Of a DNA stretch of 64,000 bases, positions 50,483-58,646 are shown in pieces. How positions within the stretch are numbered: the first letter of the stretch is position 1; every line of letters starts with the position of its first letter. The notes below the pieces were generated by a model. It made no database searches and was not told where the DNA came from. It saw nothing but the letters and a program-made list of their open reading frames with translations. The DNA comes from Planomonospora sp. ID82291 (lineage in GTDB: Bacteria; Actinomycetota; Actinomycetes; Streptosporangiales; Streptosporangiaceae): positions 1 to 64,000 of the forward strand of contig NZ_JABTEX010000007.1 of assembly GCF_015711645.1 (NCBI RefSeq), written 5' to 3'. The translations under genes and the position numbers were made by a program.

Positions 50483-51576
50483 GCCGCGTATTGGGTTGTG
50501 ATCAAGGGGTGGCCCGAGTGAGCTCTTTGATCCAGATCATCGCGGCGCGAAGGTGGAGGCCGGCGAGGTAGCTCGCAGGCGTCTTGTCGTAGCGGGTGGC
50601 GATGCCCCGCCAGGCCTTCAACTTGTTGATCAGACGCTCGACGGTGTTCCGCTCCTTGTACAGCTCGGCGTCATGGCCGACAGGCCGGCCGCCCCTGCTG
50701 CCCTTCTTCTTCCGATTTGCGGCCTGGTCCTTCTTCTCCGGGATGACCGCCTTGATGTGGCGACTCCGAAGGTAGGTGCGGTTGCCGCGGGAGGCGTAGG
50801 CCTTGTCCGCGGCGACCGCGCCGGGCCGGGTGCGGGGACGGCCGACCGGCCCCCGCACCCGTATCCCCTGCAACACCGGGATGAACTGCGGGCTGTCGGC
50901 GGCCTGCCCTGCGGTCAGGACGAACGCCAGCGGGCGGCATTCACGGTCGGCGGCGAGGTGGATCTTGCTGGTCTGCCCGCCCCTGGACCGTCCGAGCAGG
51001 GCGACTTTCAGCCGGATCCTGCGCCGACGCCGGACGCGTCGCCGCTCTTCTGCTTCGGGATCGTTTGCGGCGTTCTGCTCTTGTTGTCCCTCCTGCCCGC
51101 CCCCTTTTGCCGGGCCCTGTCGTCTTCGGCGGCCTTCTCCAGCGCGGTGAGGAGGTCCTGGCGAAGGTGCATCCCGGCGGCGTCGTGGTGCGCCCGGGCG
51201 GTGGTGGAGTCCACGCTGACCAGGGACAGGTCCACCTCGCCGCGCGTGGCGGCCTGCGCGATCAGGCCTTCCAGTAGGGCTTCGAAGACGCCGGCGTCCC
51301 TCCAGTGCCGGAAGCGGTTGTGGACGGTCGGCCAGGCGCCGAACTCCCGGGGCATCTCCCGCCACTGCCCGCCCGTCCGAAACCGCCAGATCACGCCCTC
51401 GAACTGCTGTCGCAGCCGCTCGGGGTACGGGCCGTACCTGCCGATCGGCAGGTACGGCTCGATGAACTCCCATTCCTCGTCCGTCAGTTGCGTGCGCGTC
51501 ACGCCCGACGGTCTACCGGATCGGTCCCCGCAGTAGGGATGAATCCCCGCAATTGATCGCAACCCGATACGCGCCC
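50482..51576 (-). mobile_element. IS5-family (IS427-like) element
   Basis: Inverted repeats near GGCCGCGTATTGGGTTGTGA (50482-50501) and its match TCGCAACCCGATACGCGCCC (51557-51576), with CTA/CTAG flanks. Inserted at the tnpA stop. Confidence 0.82.
50502..51502 (-). CDS. IS5-family transposase in two overlapping frames
   Basis: Frame 1 from GTG 51502 gives LTDEEWEFIEPYLPIGRYG, WREMPREFGAW and VSVDSTTARAHHDAAG (first Asp), running to 51,008. Frame 2 continues GRSRGGQTSKIHLAADREC, AVAADKAYASRGNR (second Asp) and YKERNTVERLINKLKAWRGI (Glu) to 50,502. This two-frame layout is standard in the IS427 group, where ribosomal frameshifting joins the parts; the shift lies between 51,008 and about 51,100. 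A damaging mutation cannot be excluded. Confidence 0.82.
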
Positions 51577-51645
51577 TAGAGCGATGCCCGCTTTGCGGTT
51601 CATGCGCCGCTGAGCGAGGAAAGGACCGAGTCATACAGGAAGCGG

Positions 51646-52191
51646 TCAGCCGCCGTCGCGGCTGAGGGTGTCGGCAATGCGTTCCGCGATGGCTTGGCGG
51701 AGGTCGGGGTCGAGACGTTCGGCCGTGAGGGATTCGTACAGCCACAGTCCGTCGGCGGCTAGGCGGGTGATGAACCGGTCGAGCGTGGCGGTGTCGCCGG
51801 TGGCTGGGGGGGGAGGCGGGGCCCAGCGTTCGATCACCGCGTTCCAGGGGGCGGCGTGGTCGGCGCTCGTTGCCGCTTCCAGCATGAACAGTAGCTCGGC
51901 CCGGGTGGCGCTCTGCGTGGCGACGCGGGTATAGGCGGTGAGCCGTTGGTCGGCAGTGGCTTCGGCTGCGGGCTTCCCAGCCGCTGCGGCTATGCCCGCT
52001 TCCCATCGATCGGCGAGATGCTGGTGGATGGCCTGCACCAGGTCGTCGCGGGAGGCGAAGTGGTAGAGGAGACCGCCCTTGGTCAGGCCGGCCTCGGCCG
52101 CGACGGAGTCGAAGGTGACGCCCTTGACGCCTTCGCGCTCCACGACACGGGCGGCCGCTTCAAGGATCTGAGTTCGTTTGCTGGTCCGCAT
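51646..52191 (-). CDS. TetR-family repressor
   Basis: 181 aa from ATG 52191. N-terminal HTH: RTQILEAAARVVEREGVKGV, AEAGLTKGGLLYHFASRDDL. The ligand domain resembles those of efflux-linked TetR proteins. It lies 23 bp downstream of the DHA2 transporter gene in the same direction and probably represses it by binding the palindrome at 53,765-53,800. Confidence 0.88.
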   Translation of the reverse strand: MRTSKRTQILEAAARVVEREGVKGVTFDSVAAEAGLTKGGLLYHFASRDDLVQAIHQHLADRWEAGIAAAAGKPAAEATADQRLTAYTRVATQSATRAELLFMLEAATSADHAAPWNAVIERWAPPPPPATGDTATLDRFITRLAADGLWLYESLTAERLDPDLRQAIAERIADTLSRDGG

Positions 52192-52214
52192 GGGTTCTGG
52201 TTCTCCCGGTCCGG

Positions 52215-53732
52215 TCAGTGGTGTGCGGGCGCTTCGACGGCGTGCTCGGTGGCGCTCAGGGCTGATCCGGGGCCGTGACGGCGCAGGAGCAGGCCCGTGG
52301 CGATCGCGCCGACGGCCATTACAGCGGTGACCACGATCATCACGACGAAGTACGCATTGTCGAACGCTTCGGAGGCGGCGGTGATCAGTGAGGGATGGTC
52401 CGTACCCAGGGTGAGCGCGGCATCGAGACTGTCGCGCGCCCGGTCCGGAGCCCCCGCGGGCAGGTCGATGCTCATGTTGTAGACGGCGGTCAGGAGACTG
52501 CCGAGGAGGGCGACCGCGATGAGGCTGCCGAACTCGTAGGAGACCTCCTCGACGGAGGACGCCATGCCGGCCCGGCGGGCCGGGACGTTGCCCATGATTG
52601 CGCTGGAGGCGACGGCCATCGCCGCCCCGAGTCCGGCACCGGTGAGCAGCAGTCCGGTCACCAGCAGCCCCATGCTCGTGTCGAAGCTGACCAGGACCAC
52701 CGCGGCGCCGGCCGTGGCGAGGGCGAGGCCGCCCGCGACGATGGGCAGCAGACCGACCCTGTGCAGGACGGCGCCGCCGACCATGGCCGTCGGCAGCGCC
52801 CCCAGGGCGACGGCGGCGACCAGCAGCCCTGCGCGCAGCGGGGTGAAGCCTTCCACGAGCTGGAAGCGCTGGGTGGTGACCAGCTGGATGCCGGCGATGG
52901 CGAACATGGACAGCCCGGCGGCCAGGACGCCGGAGAGGAACGCCGGGTTGCGGAAGATCGCGAAGTCGAGCAGCGGGTCGGGCAGGCGGCGCTGCCGCCG
53001 GGCGAACGCCCACCCGCCCACTGCGGCAGCGAGGAGGGCGGCGGCCACGACGAGGGGAGCGGGGCTGGTCTTCGCGGTCTCCTTGATCGCGATCACCAGG
53101 CCGACCAAGGCGACGAGCGCGAGCAGAGAGGAGGTCAGATCCCAGCGCTTGGAGGGATCGGCGTCATTGGGGGGCGCAAGGACGAGCGTGGCAACGATGG
53201 CGGCGATGACGACCGGGACGTTGATGAGGAAGACCGACCCCCACCAGAAGCTGTTGAGCAGGACGCCACTCACGATCGGGCCGAGCCCGCTGCCCACGAT
53301 CGCCAGACTTCCCCAGACGGCGATGGCGACGTTGCGCTCACGCTCGTCCTCGAACGTGACCCGGATCAGGGCCAGGGTCGCGGGCATCATCGCCGCTGCC
53401 CCCACCGCCAGGAACGCCCGTGCCGCGATCAGTGCCTCCGGGCTCGACGAGAACGCGGCGGCCAGCGAGGCGGTCCCGAAGACCACCAGACCGATCAAGA
53501 ACATCCGCCGGTGCCCCACCCGATCCCCCAGCGTCCCGCTGCCCAGCAGGAGCCCGGCCATCACCACTGGGTATGCGTTGATGATCCACAAGCTTTCCGA
53601 ACTGCTCGCGCCGAGGTCCTCCACCAGCGTCGGCAACGCCGCGTACAGGATGGAATTGTCCAGCGTGATCAACAGCAGCCCGGCACTCACCACCGTGAGC
53701 AGCAACCAGCGCCGCCTCGAACTCAAAACCAT
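52215..53732 (-). CDS. DHA2-type MFS multidrug efflux transporter
   Basis: 505 aa from ATG 53732, with GAGAGG upstream. About 14 transmembrane helices. Motifs: LDNSILYAALPTLVEDLG in TM1 (the D-x-x-x-x-A-L-P pattern of drug:proton antiporters), GDRVGHRRMFLIG (motif A) and LGPIVSGVLL (motif C). Similar to EmrB/QacA transporters; substrates unknown. This is the likely cargo of the transposon. Confidence 0.9.
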   Translation of the reverse strand: MVLSSRRRWLLLTVVSAGLLLITLDNSILYAALPTLVEDLGASSSESLWIINAYPVVMAGLLLGSGTLGDRVGHRRMFLIGLVVFGTASLAAAFSSSPEALIAARAFLAVGAAAMMPATLALIRVTFEDERERNVAIAVWGSLAIVGSGLGPIVSGVLLNSFWWGSVFLINVPVVIAAIVATLVLAPPNDADPSKRWDLTSSLLALVALVGLVIAIKETAKTSPAPLVVAAALLAAAVGGWAFARRQRRLPDPLLDFAIFRNPAFLSGVLAAGLSMFAIAGIQLVTTQRFQLVEGFTPLRAGLLVAAVALGALPTAMVGGAVLHRVGLLPIVAGGLALATAGAAVVLVSFDTSMGLLVTGLLLTGAGLGAAMAVASSAIMGNVPARRAGMASSVEEVSYEFGSLIAVALLGSLLTAVYNMSIDLPAGAPDRARDSLDAALTLGTDHPSLITAASEAFDNAYFVVMIVVTAVMAVGAIATGLLLRRHGPGSALSATEHAVEAPAHH

Positions 53733-53764
53733 CTCTGCACGCCTCTCAGACGAACTTCCACGAT

Positions 53765-53800
53765 CCCATAACTGTACCTTACGAAAGGTGCAGTTATGGG
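53765..53800. promoter_or_regulatory. Palindromic operator of the TetR/efflux operon
   Basis: Arms CCCATAACTGTACCTT and AAGGTGCAGTTATGGG around ACGA, 15/16 pairs. It lies 33-68 bp before the transporter start and covers the likely promoter. Confidence 0.75.
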
Positions 53801-53974
53801 GCGTGTACGGCCGCAACGTGCCGTCCACCTGGCCTTTCGCAGCATTGCCTGATGCGGCCGGCTGGGGTGCCGGCGCTGCCGGACGCGGCACGGAAAGGCT
53901 GTGCCGGACCGGTTCCCGTGAGGGACCTCACCTCTGATCACTCCGCCAGGACTGGCGTTGCTCCACCACGGAGG

Positions 53975-54115
53975 AGATCGGCTGTCTGTCGGCAAAGGAT
54001 CGAATGACGACAGGGGCGGCGAGCGTCCAATGAACCCGTGCAATCCAGGGGTTCGCGGCGGCGCGAATCCAATCAGATCCGATGGTGATTGATGACAGGG
54101 TTTGACGACAGATAG
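53975..54115. promoter_or_regulatory. Probable res site of the Tn3 element
   Basis: Repeated TGTC/GACGACAG-type motifs (CTGTCTGTCGGC at about 53,980, GACGACAGG at 54,008, TTTGACGACAGATAGG at 54,099) lie immediately before the resolvase gene, the usual place for resolvase subsites. 53,801-53,974 has no gene. Confidence 0.5.
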
Positions 54116-54146
54116 GGTCCATGCCTCCGTACGGAAGGGGCCCCGA

Positions 54147-55073
54147 GTGGCAAACCTGGTCTACAAGCGGGTTTCGACCGACCAGCAGTCCACCGCCCGG
54201 CAGAACCTCGTCCTTGACGAGGCCGGGATCGAGGACCCGGTCGTCTTCGAGGAGGACCCCGGCACCTCCAGCCGCCTCCACCCCCTCCAGCGCCCGAAGT
54301 TCCGCGAGCTGCTGACGTACGCGCGGCCGGGCGACACCCTGCACATCTCCGAGATGTTCCGCCTCGTGCGTGGCACCAGCCACATCCTCGACGCGCTCGA
54401 TGTCCTCCACCGCGACCAGGTGGCGCTGCGCATCCACGACGGCGCGTTCTCCGCGATGGACCTCACCGCCCGCCACCCGCGCACCGGCGAACTGCTGTCC
54501 ACCGTGAAGTTCATGGTGCAGACCCTCGCCGCCGCCGGCGAACTCCAGCGCGACCTCCAGCGCGAGCTCACCTACGACGGACTCCGCGCAGCCGAGGCCA
54601 AGGGCAACAAGGGCGGCCGCCGCCCCGCCGTCCCGGCCGACAAGACCACCGACGTGCGCACCGCGTACCTGGAAGGCCGCTCCATCGCCGCCCTCGCCCG
54701 CGACCACAGCGTCAGCCGCGGCGCGATCCGTACCGTCGTCGCAGGCCTCCTGCCCAACCACGCCGTCATCGAGGAGGACGCGCCGGCGCCGGAGCTGCCG
54801 GTCACCCTTGACATGCCGGGCAAGGTTGCCGACTTCCTCCGCGCCGCCGAGCTGAGCCCCATCGAGCGGGTCGCGCTCGACCAGGGAGTGACCGTACGCC
54901 GCGGCCAGGGCTACACCTTGCGCGTCAGCGCCGTCCCCGCCGTGCATCTCGGACTGCTCGCCCGCTGCCAGCCGCTCGACGGCGGCCACGGCGTTCCCGC
55001 AGTGCCGGCTCAGCGCAAGGCCCGCCGCGAATACGAGAACCGCGTCATCGCGCTCACACCAGCCGGACCATGA
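54147..55073 (+). CDS. tnpR: Serine resolvase TnpR with C-terminal extension
   Basis: 308 aa from GTG 54147, with GGAAGGGG upstream. The catalytic Ser is residue 10 (VYKRVSTDQQST). Later: DPGTSSRLHPLQRPKFREL, GDTLHISEMFRLVRG, and the end of the catalytic core LAAAGELQRDLQRELTYDGL. A HTH follows (RSIAALARDHSVSRGAI). About 110 extra residues beyond usual TnpR length form an extension of unknown role. Stop abuts the right repeat. Confidence 0.85.
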   Translation: MANLVYKRVSTDQQSTARQNLVLDEAGIEDPVVFEEDPGTSSRLHPLQRPKFRELLTYARPGDTLHISEMFRLVRGTSHILDALDVLHRDQVALRIHDGAFSAMDLTARHPRTGELLSTVKFMVQTLAAAGELQRDLQRELTYDGLRAAEAKGNKGGRRPAVPADKTTDVRTAYLEGRSIAALARDHSVSRGAIRTVVAGLLPNHAVIEEDAPAPELPVTLDMPGKVADFLRAAELSPIERVALDQGVTVRRGQGYTLRVSAVPAVHLGLLARCQPLDGGHGVPAVPAQRKARREYENRVIALTPAGP

Positions 55074-55117
55074 TCACCGGCTTAGCGTTAACCGTTGTAC
55101 CGATGTTCCCCGAGGCC
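55068..55117 (-). repeat. Right terminal inverted repeat of Tn3 element
   Basis: Reverse complement begins GGCCTCGGGGAACATC; 49 of 50 positions match the left repeat. Overlaps the last codons of tnpR. Confidence 0.92.
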
Positions 55118-55384
55118 GTTGCCGAGCCGGACCCGCCTGACGCGATCCGGTTCGGTGGTGCGGCCGTCACACGTGCCGCCGGGCCGGACGCACCGGCGTC
55201 TTCGACGGGCTCACGCGCCTGCAGGCGCCCTCCGCCGATCTCGTGCGCGCGAGTCGTTCGGCAGCGCCCCGCGGCCTGCGACCTCGGGCCGCGCGCGGAT
55301 CAGTCGGTGCCGGCCGATCTCTTCCGCGAGCGGGAACCCGGGCCACGATGGTCCCGGGCATCGAGGCACGGCAGGAGGAGCCGG

Positions 55385-55500
55385 GTGACCGTGTTCACGT
55401 GCGCGGGGTGCGGTGCCGCGTTGGCCGCGCCGCACCCCGCAGGTCGCCCTGGCCGACCAGGCCCATCAGATGTACGGCCGTGGCCGTCGCAGGGCGGCAT
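55385..55500 (+). pseudogene. Zinc-ribbon small protein, frameshifted remnant
   Basis: From GTG 55385 the frame reads TVFTCAGCGAALAAP, the start of a short actinomycete family with a CxxC ribbon. The expected continuation VALADQAHQMYGRGRRRAAC appears only in another frame from about 55,443. AGGAGGAG precedes the GTG. The stretch 55,118-55,384 shows no gene; it has a CCCGGG/CCCGGG hairpin near 55,345. Confidence 0.5.
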
Positions 55501-55507
55501 GTCCCTT

Positions 55508-56620
55508 TCATCGGGCACGCCCGCCGCCGCTGTCGGGGTCGGGGTCGGATGGACCGTGCGTGCTCTTGGCCGCGTGTAGCAGCGCCTCGGCGGCGGCGAG
55601 TTGATCACGCGCGCGCTCGACGTCCGCACGCAGACCTTTCACCTGGTCGCGGGCGGCGGCGTGGGCGGCGCGCTCGGCCGCCAGGTCGGCCCGCTGCCCG
55701 GCGGCCTGCTCGCGCACCCGGTCCAGCTCGGTCCGCAGCCGGTCGGCGCGGGCGTCGTGGTCGCGGCGCTGGTGCTCGGCCGCGGCACGCAGCTCGGCCA
55801 GCTCTGCGCGCAGGCGCTCGGCGGCGGCCTCGGCGGTCTCGGCGCGGCCGGTGGCGGCGGCGAGCCGGTCGGTCAGCCGGTCGGCGCGAGCGCGCTGCTC
55901 GGCCGCCTCGTGGCGGGTCTCGGCCAGCAGGCGCTCGTGGGTGCGGAGCTCGGTGCCGGCCTGCTCGGTGGCGGCCTGGGCGGCGCGCAGCCGGTCGGCC
56001 AGCTCGTCGTGGGCGGTGATCGCCACGTCCCGGGCGCTCTCGGCGCGGGCGCGTTCGGCCTGCTGGGCGGCCAGGTCCCGCAGGGCGGCGCGTTCGGCGG
56101 CGGCGGCGGTCTCGGCGCGTGCGGTGGCGGCGTCGGCGTCCCGGTCGGCCTGCTCGCGGGCCTGGCGGTCGGTGCGCGCGGCCGCGGCCGCCGCGGCGGC
56201 GCGCTGCTCGGCGGTGTGGGCGCGCTGGTCGGCGGCGGCGGCCGCGGCGCGGGCCTCCTCGGCGGCGGCCTCGGCGGCCTGCAGCTGGGCCAGGGCGCCG
56301 TCGTTGGCCGCGGCCAGCTGCGCGGTCAGGCCGGCCAGGACCTGCTGCCAGCGCTGGCCGGCCTCGGTCAGCGGACCGAGCAGGGCGCCGGCGCGGGCCA
56401 GGGCGCCGTCGACGACGGTGCTCTGCGCGGCCTGGCGCGCGCGGAAGGCGGCGGCGCGGCAGCGGTCGTCGCAGTACTTGGCCGGGCGACCGCCCTTGGG
56501 ACGGCCGTCGGCGTCGAGGGCGGGCGGGGGCAGGGGCCGGTCGCAGCCCGGGGCGGCGCAGCGCCGCTCGGCGGGCCGTTCGGGGCCGGTCTCGGCAGGA
56601 GGAGGCGCGGGTGCGGTCAC
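55508..56620 (-). CDS. Long coiled-coil protein with N-terminal Cys motif
   Basis: 370 aa. Residues 20-60 have CAAPGCDRPL and KYCDDRCRAAAFRARQAA, a likely small zinc-binding unit. From about 65 to 355 it is one near-continuous Ala/Glu/Arg coiled coil. The shape resembles KfrA-like plasmid proteins and coiled-coil partners of integrases. Divergent from the HTH/tyrosine-recombinase pair. Cytoplasmic, no signal. The function is inferred only. Confidence 0.65.
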   Translation of the reverse strand: MTAPAPPPAETGPERPAERRCAAPGCDRPLPPPALDADGRPKGGRPAKYCDDRCRAAAFRARQAAQSTVVDGALARAGALLGPLTEAGQRWQQVLAGLTAQLAAANDGALAQLQAAEAAAEEARAAAAAADQRAHTAEQRAAAAAAAARTDRQAREQADRDADAATARAETAAAAERAALRDLAAQQAERARAESARDVAITAHDELADRLRAAQAATEQAGTELRTHERLLAETRHEAAEQRARADRLTDRLAAATGRAETAEAAAERLRAELAELRAAAEHQRRDHDARADRLRTELDRVREQAAGQRADLAAERAAHAAARDQVKGLRADVERARDQLAAAEALLHAAKSTHGPSDPDPDSGGGRAR

Positions 56621-56710
56621 CGGACCACCGTAGCAGCGATCGATTGAAAATGAAGAAACCTGTTTCGTTTCCCAGCAAAACGCTTCCTTGGGGTGTCTCC
56701 TTCACGGAGC

Positions 56711-56742
56711 AGGCTGGTGATAACCTTCCTTATCGCCAGCCT
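56711..56742. other. dif-like recombination site candidate
   Basis: AGGCTGGTGATAA, spacer CCTTCC, TTATCGCCAGCCT: two 13-bp inverted arms (12/13) around a six-base spacer, with GATAA/TTATC innermost. This is the geometry of Xer/tyrosine-recombinase core sites (two arms of 11-13 bp, 6-8 bp crossover). It lies 0.7 kb upstream of a tyrosine recombinase gene. A regulator binding site is the alternative. The rest of 56,621-56,927 has no gene. Confidence 0.45.
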
Positions 56743-56927
56743 TAACGATCACAGGATGACCGGACGACCGGATGAAGATCATGTGTCCTGTCGCACCGGA
56801 GACGGGGCGGTCTCATCGATCACGAGGCGCTCCGCCGCACGTCTCACCTGTGCGAGGCGTGATCGCTCGGGCGGATACCCCCGGCGTTCCCGCACTCAGG
56901 GCAGGCCGTCAGGTTATCCTGACGGGC

Positions 56928-57404
56928 ATGACGTTCACGTGCCCGGACATCCCCGATCACGAGGGCTTCGCCGCTCCGGTGCTCCCCAGCGGCGAACCGG
57001 CCCCATCCGCCAGCGCCTTCACCAAGACCTTCATCGGCTACCAGGCCGTATGTTCCTGCGGGTGGAGCGACCGGCGCCGATTCCCGGCCACGCCGCAAGG
57101 AGCCGGAGAGACGGAGTACCGGTGGTGGAGCCGGCACGCCGCCCCCCTGGTCGCCGCCGCACCGCCCGGAGAGCTGGTGACCAAGTCGAACCTCCTGTGC
57201 GAGCGGATCGTCACGCTCGCCGCCGAACGCCCCCTCGCCGCCCTGACCCTGCTGTCTCAGGTGGAGAGCTGGCAGCGCATCCTGCTCGACCATGCCGTCG
57301 CCGGGGCCAGGGAGTCCGGCGCCTCCTGGGCGCAGATCGGGGAGGCCATGGGGATCTCCAAGCAGAGCGCGCACGAGCGGTTCAGGGCGCAGGTGAGCTC
57401 ATGA
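56928..57404 (+). CDS. HTH-containing small protein upstream of integrase
   Basis: 158 aa from ATG 56928. The C-terminal 40 residues have a helix-turn-helix (ASWAQIGEAMGISKQSAHERF). The N-terminal half has Cys and Trp residues (AVCSCGWSDRRRF) and may bind metal. A -10-like TATCCT sits seven bases before the ATG, so the mRNA may be leaderless. The stop overlaps the recombinase start (ATGA). Confidence 0.7.
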   Translation: MTFTCPDIPDHEGFAAPVLPSGEPAPSASAFTKTFIGYQAVCSCGWSDRRRFPATPQGAGETEYRWWSRHAAPLVAAAPPGELVTKSNLLCERIVTLAAERPLAALTLLSQVESWQRILLDHAVAGARESGASWAQIGEAMGISKQSAHERFRAQVSS

Positions 57405-58576
57405 CCGTGAGCCCGTCCGAGCCGCCCGCCGCCGCGCCGCCGCCCGGTCAGGACGCCGCGCCGGCCCTCCGCTCCCCTGCCGAGGCGGCCCGCGCCGGTA
57501 CGGCGGCGGCGCTCGAAGGCCGGATGCTGCACGGCCACGCCCGGCAGCGCCCCGCCGACACCGCGCTGAGCGCCGAGGCCGCCGCGCTGATCGCCGCCGC
57601 CCCCGCGGCCAACACCACCCGCGCCTACACCCGCGCCTGGGCCCTCTACCGGGCATGGTGCACCCAGACCGGCCGTACCCCGCTGCCGGCCACCTCCGCC
57701 ACCCTGGCCAGCTTCGTCGCCCACCTGACCGGCACCCCCACCCGCACCGGCGGCCCGCCGGCCCCCAGCACGATCGACCAGGCGCTGGCCTGCGTGCTGT
57801 CGGCGCACACCAAGGCGGGCATGGACAAACCGTCCAGCGCCGAGGCCCGGGCCGTGCTGCGCGCCTACCGCAGGCAACGCGCCCAGGCCGGCCACCGTAC
57901 CCGCCAGGCGCCGCCGATCACCATCGACGTGCTGCGCCGCATGATCGCCGCCACGCCCGTCGACGGCGACGGCGACGGCGGCCCGGCCGGGCGGCTGAGC
58001 GCGCTGCGCGACCGGACCGCGCTGCTGCTCGGCTTCGCGCTGATGGGCCGCCGCGCCGAGCTGACCGCCGTCGACCAGGAGCACCTGGCCGTCGTGCCCC
58101 AGGGTCTGGAGGTGTTCATCCCGCTGTCCAAGACCGACCGCGACGCCGCCGGCACCACCGTGGCCGTGCCGTACGGCTCCCACCCCGACACCTGCCCGGT
58201 GCGCACCGTCCAGGCATGGCTGGCCGAGCTGCACACCCGCGGCCTGACCTCGGGGGCGCTGCTGCGCCCGGTCGACCGGTACGGCCGCATCGGCGGCGAG
58301 GCAGGCTGGGCCGGGCGCGGCGGCACCCGGCTGACCGCCAGCGTCCTGACCACCCTGGTCAAGAACGCCGCCCGCCGTGCCGGCCTGGACGACCCCGACG
58401 CCTACAGCGCGCACTCCCTGCGCGCCGGCGGCGCCACCACCCTGGCCGAGGCCGGCGTGCCGACCGCGAAGATCGCCGCACAGGGCCGGTGGAAGCCCAC
58501 CTCCCCCACGGTCAACACCTACGTGCGCAGCGCCGAGCGCTGGCGCGACAACCCCATGGGCAGAGCCGGGCTGTGA
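57401..58576 (+). CDS. Tyrosine recombinase (integrase family)
   Basis: 391 aa. Residues 55-160 form a SAM-like N-terminal core-binding domain (NTTRAYTRAWALYRAWC). The catalytic set is complete: R217 (GRRAEL), K243 (SKTD), H338 and R341 (AHSLRAGG), W364 (QGRW) and Y374 (VNTYVRSAERW). The long Ala/Pro N-terminus is atypical. Coupled to the HTH gene. Resembles actinomycete site-specific integrases of short mobile units. Confidence 0.9.
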   Translation: MTVSPSEPPAAAPPPGQDAAPALRSPAEAARAGTAAALEGRMLHGHARQRPADTALSAEAAALIAAAPAANTTRAYTRAWALYRAWCTQTGRTPLPATSATLASFVAHLTGTPTRTGGPPAPSTIDQALACVLSAHTKAGMDKPSSAEARAVLRAYRRQRAQAGHRTRQAPPITIDVLRRMIAATPVDGDGDGGPAGRLSALRDRTALLLGFALMGRRAELTAVDQEHLAVVPQGLEVFIPLSKTDRDAAGTTVAVPYGSHPDTCPVRTVQAWLAELHTRGLTSGALLRPVDRYGRIGGEAGWAGRGGTRLTASVLTTLVKNAARRAGLDDPDAYSAHSLRAGGATTLAEAGVPTAKIAAQGRWKPTSPTVNTYVRSAERWRDNPMGRAGL

Positions 58577-58579
58577 CCG

Positions 58580-58599
58580 GCGCGGGGATCTCCCCGCGC
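58580..58599 (+). terminator. Hairpin after the recombinase gene
   Basis: GCGCGGGGA/TCCCCGCGC with a TC loop, four bases past the stop. Confidence 0.7.
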
Positions 58600-58646
58600 A
58601 CCGTCCTCGGCGCATCGGCCGGGGCCACGGGCCACCGATCGGCTTC

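Larger units (their letters stand above)
45787..55117 (+). mobile_element. Tn3-family transposon, 9.3 kb, transposase-dead
   Basis: Bounded by 50-bp inverted repeats (49/50 identical) with the Tn3-type GGGG...ACGCTAAG layout. Contents: disrupted tnpA, nested IS1634, IS630 and IS5 elements, a TetR/DHA2 efflux pair, a res-like region and tnpR. No obvious 5-bp target duplication flanks the repeats (GCCTC/GAGGC immediately outside the GGGG are part of the repeat). It can only move if tnpA is supplied in trans. Confidence 0.88.

Noticed and set aside
54102-54146. Upstream start for the resolvase
   Set aside because: It would lie in the res-like region and add residues absent from the family; GTG 54147 has a better ribosome-binding site and fits the conserved start.
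55118-55384. Coding remnant right of the Tn3 element
   Set aside because: Open frames exist on both strands but none shows a recognisable motif, start signal or codon pattern distinct from background.
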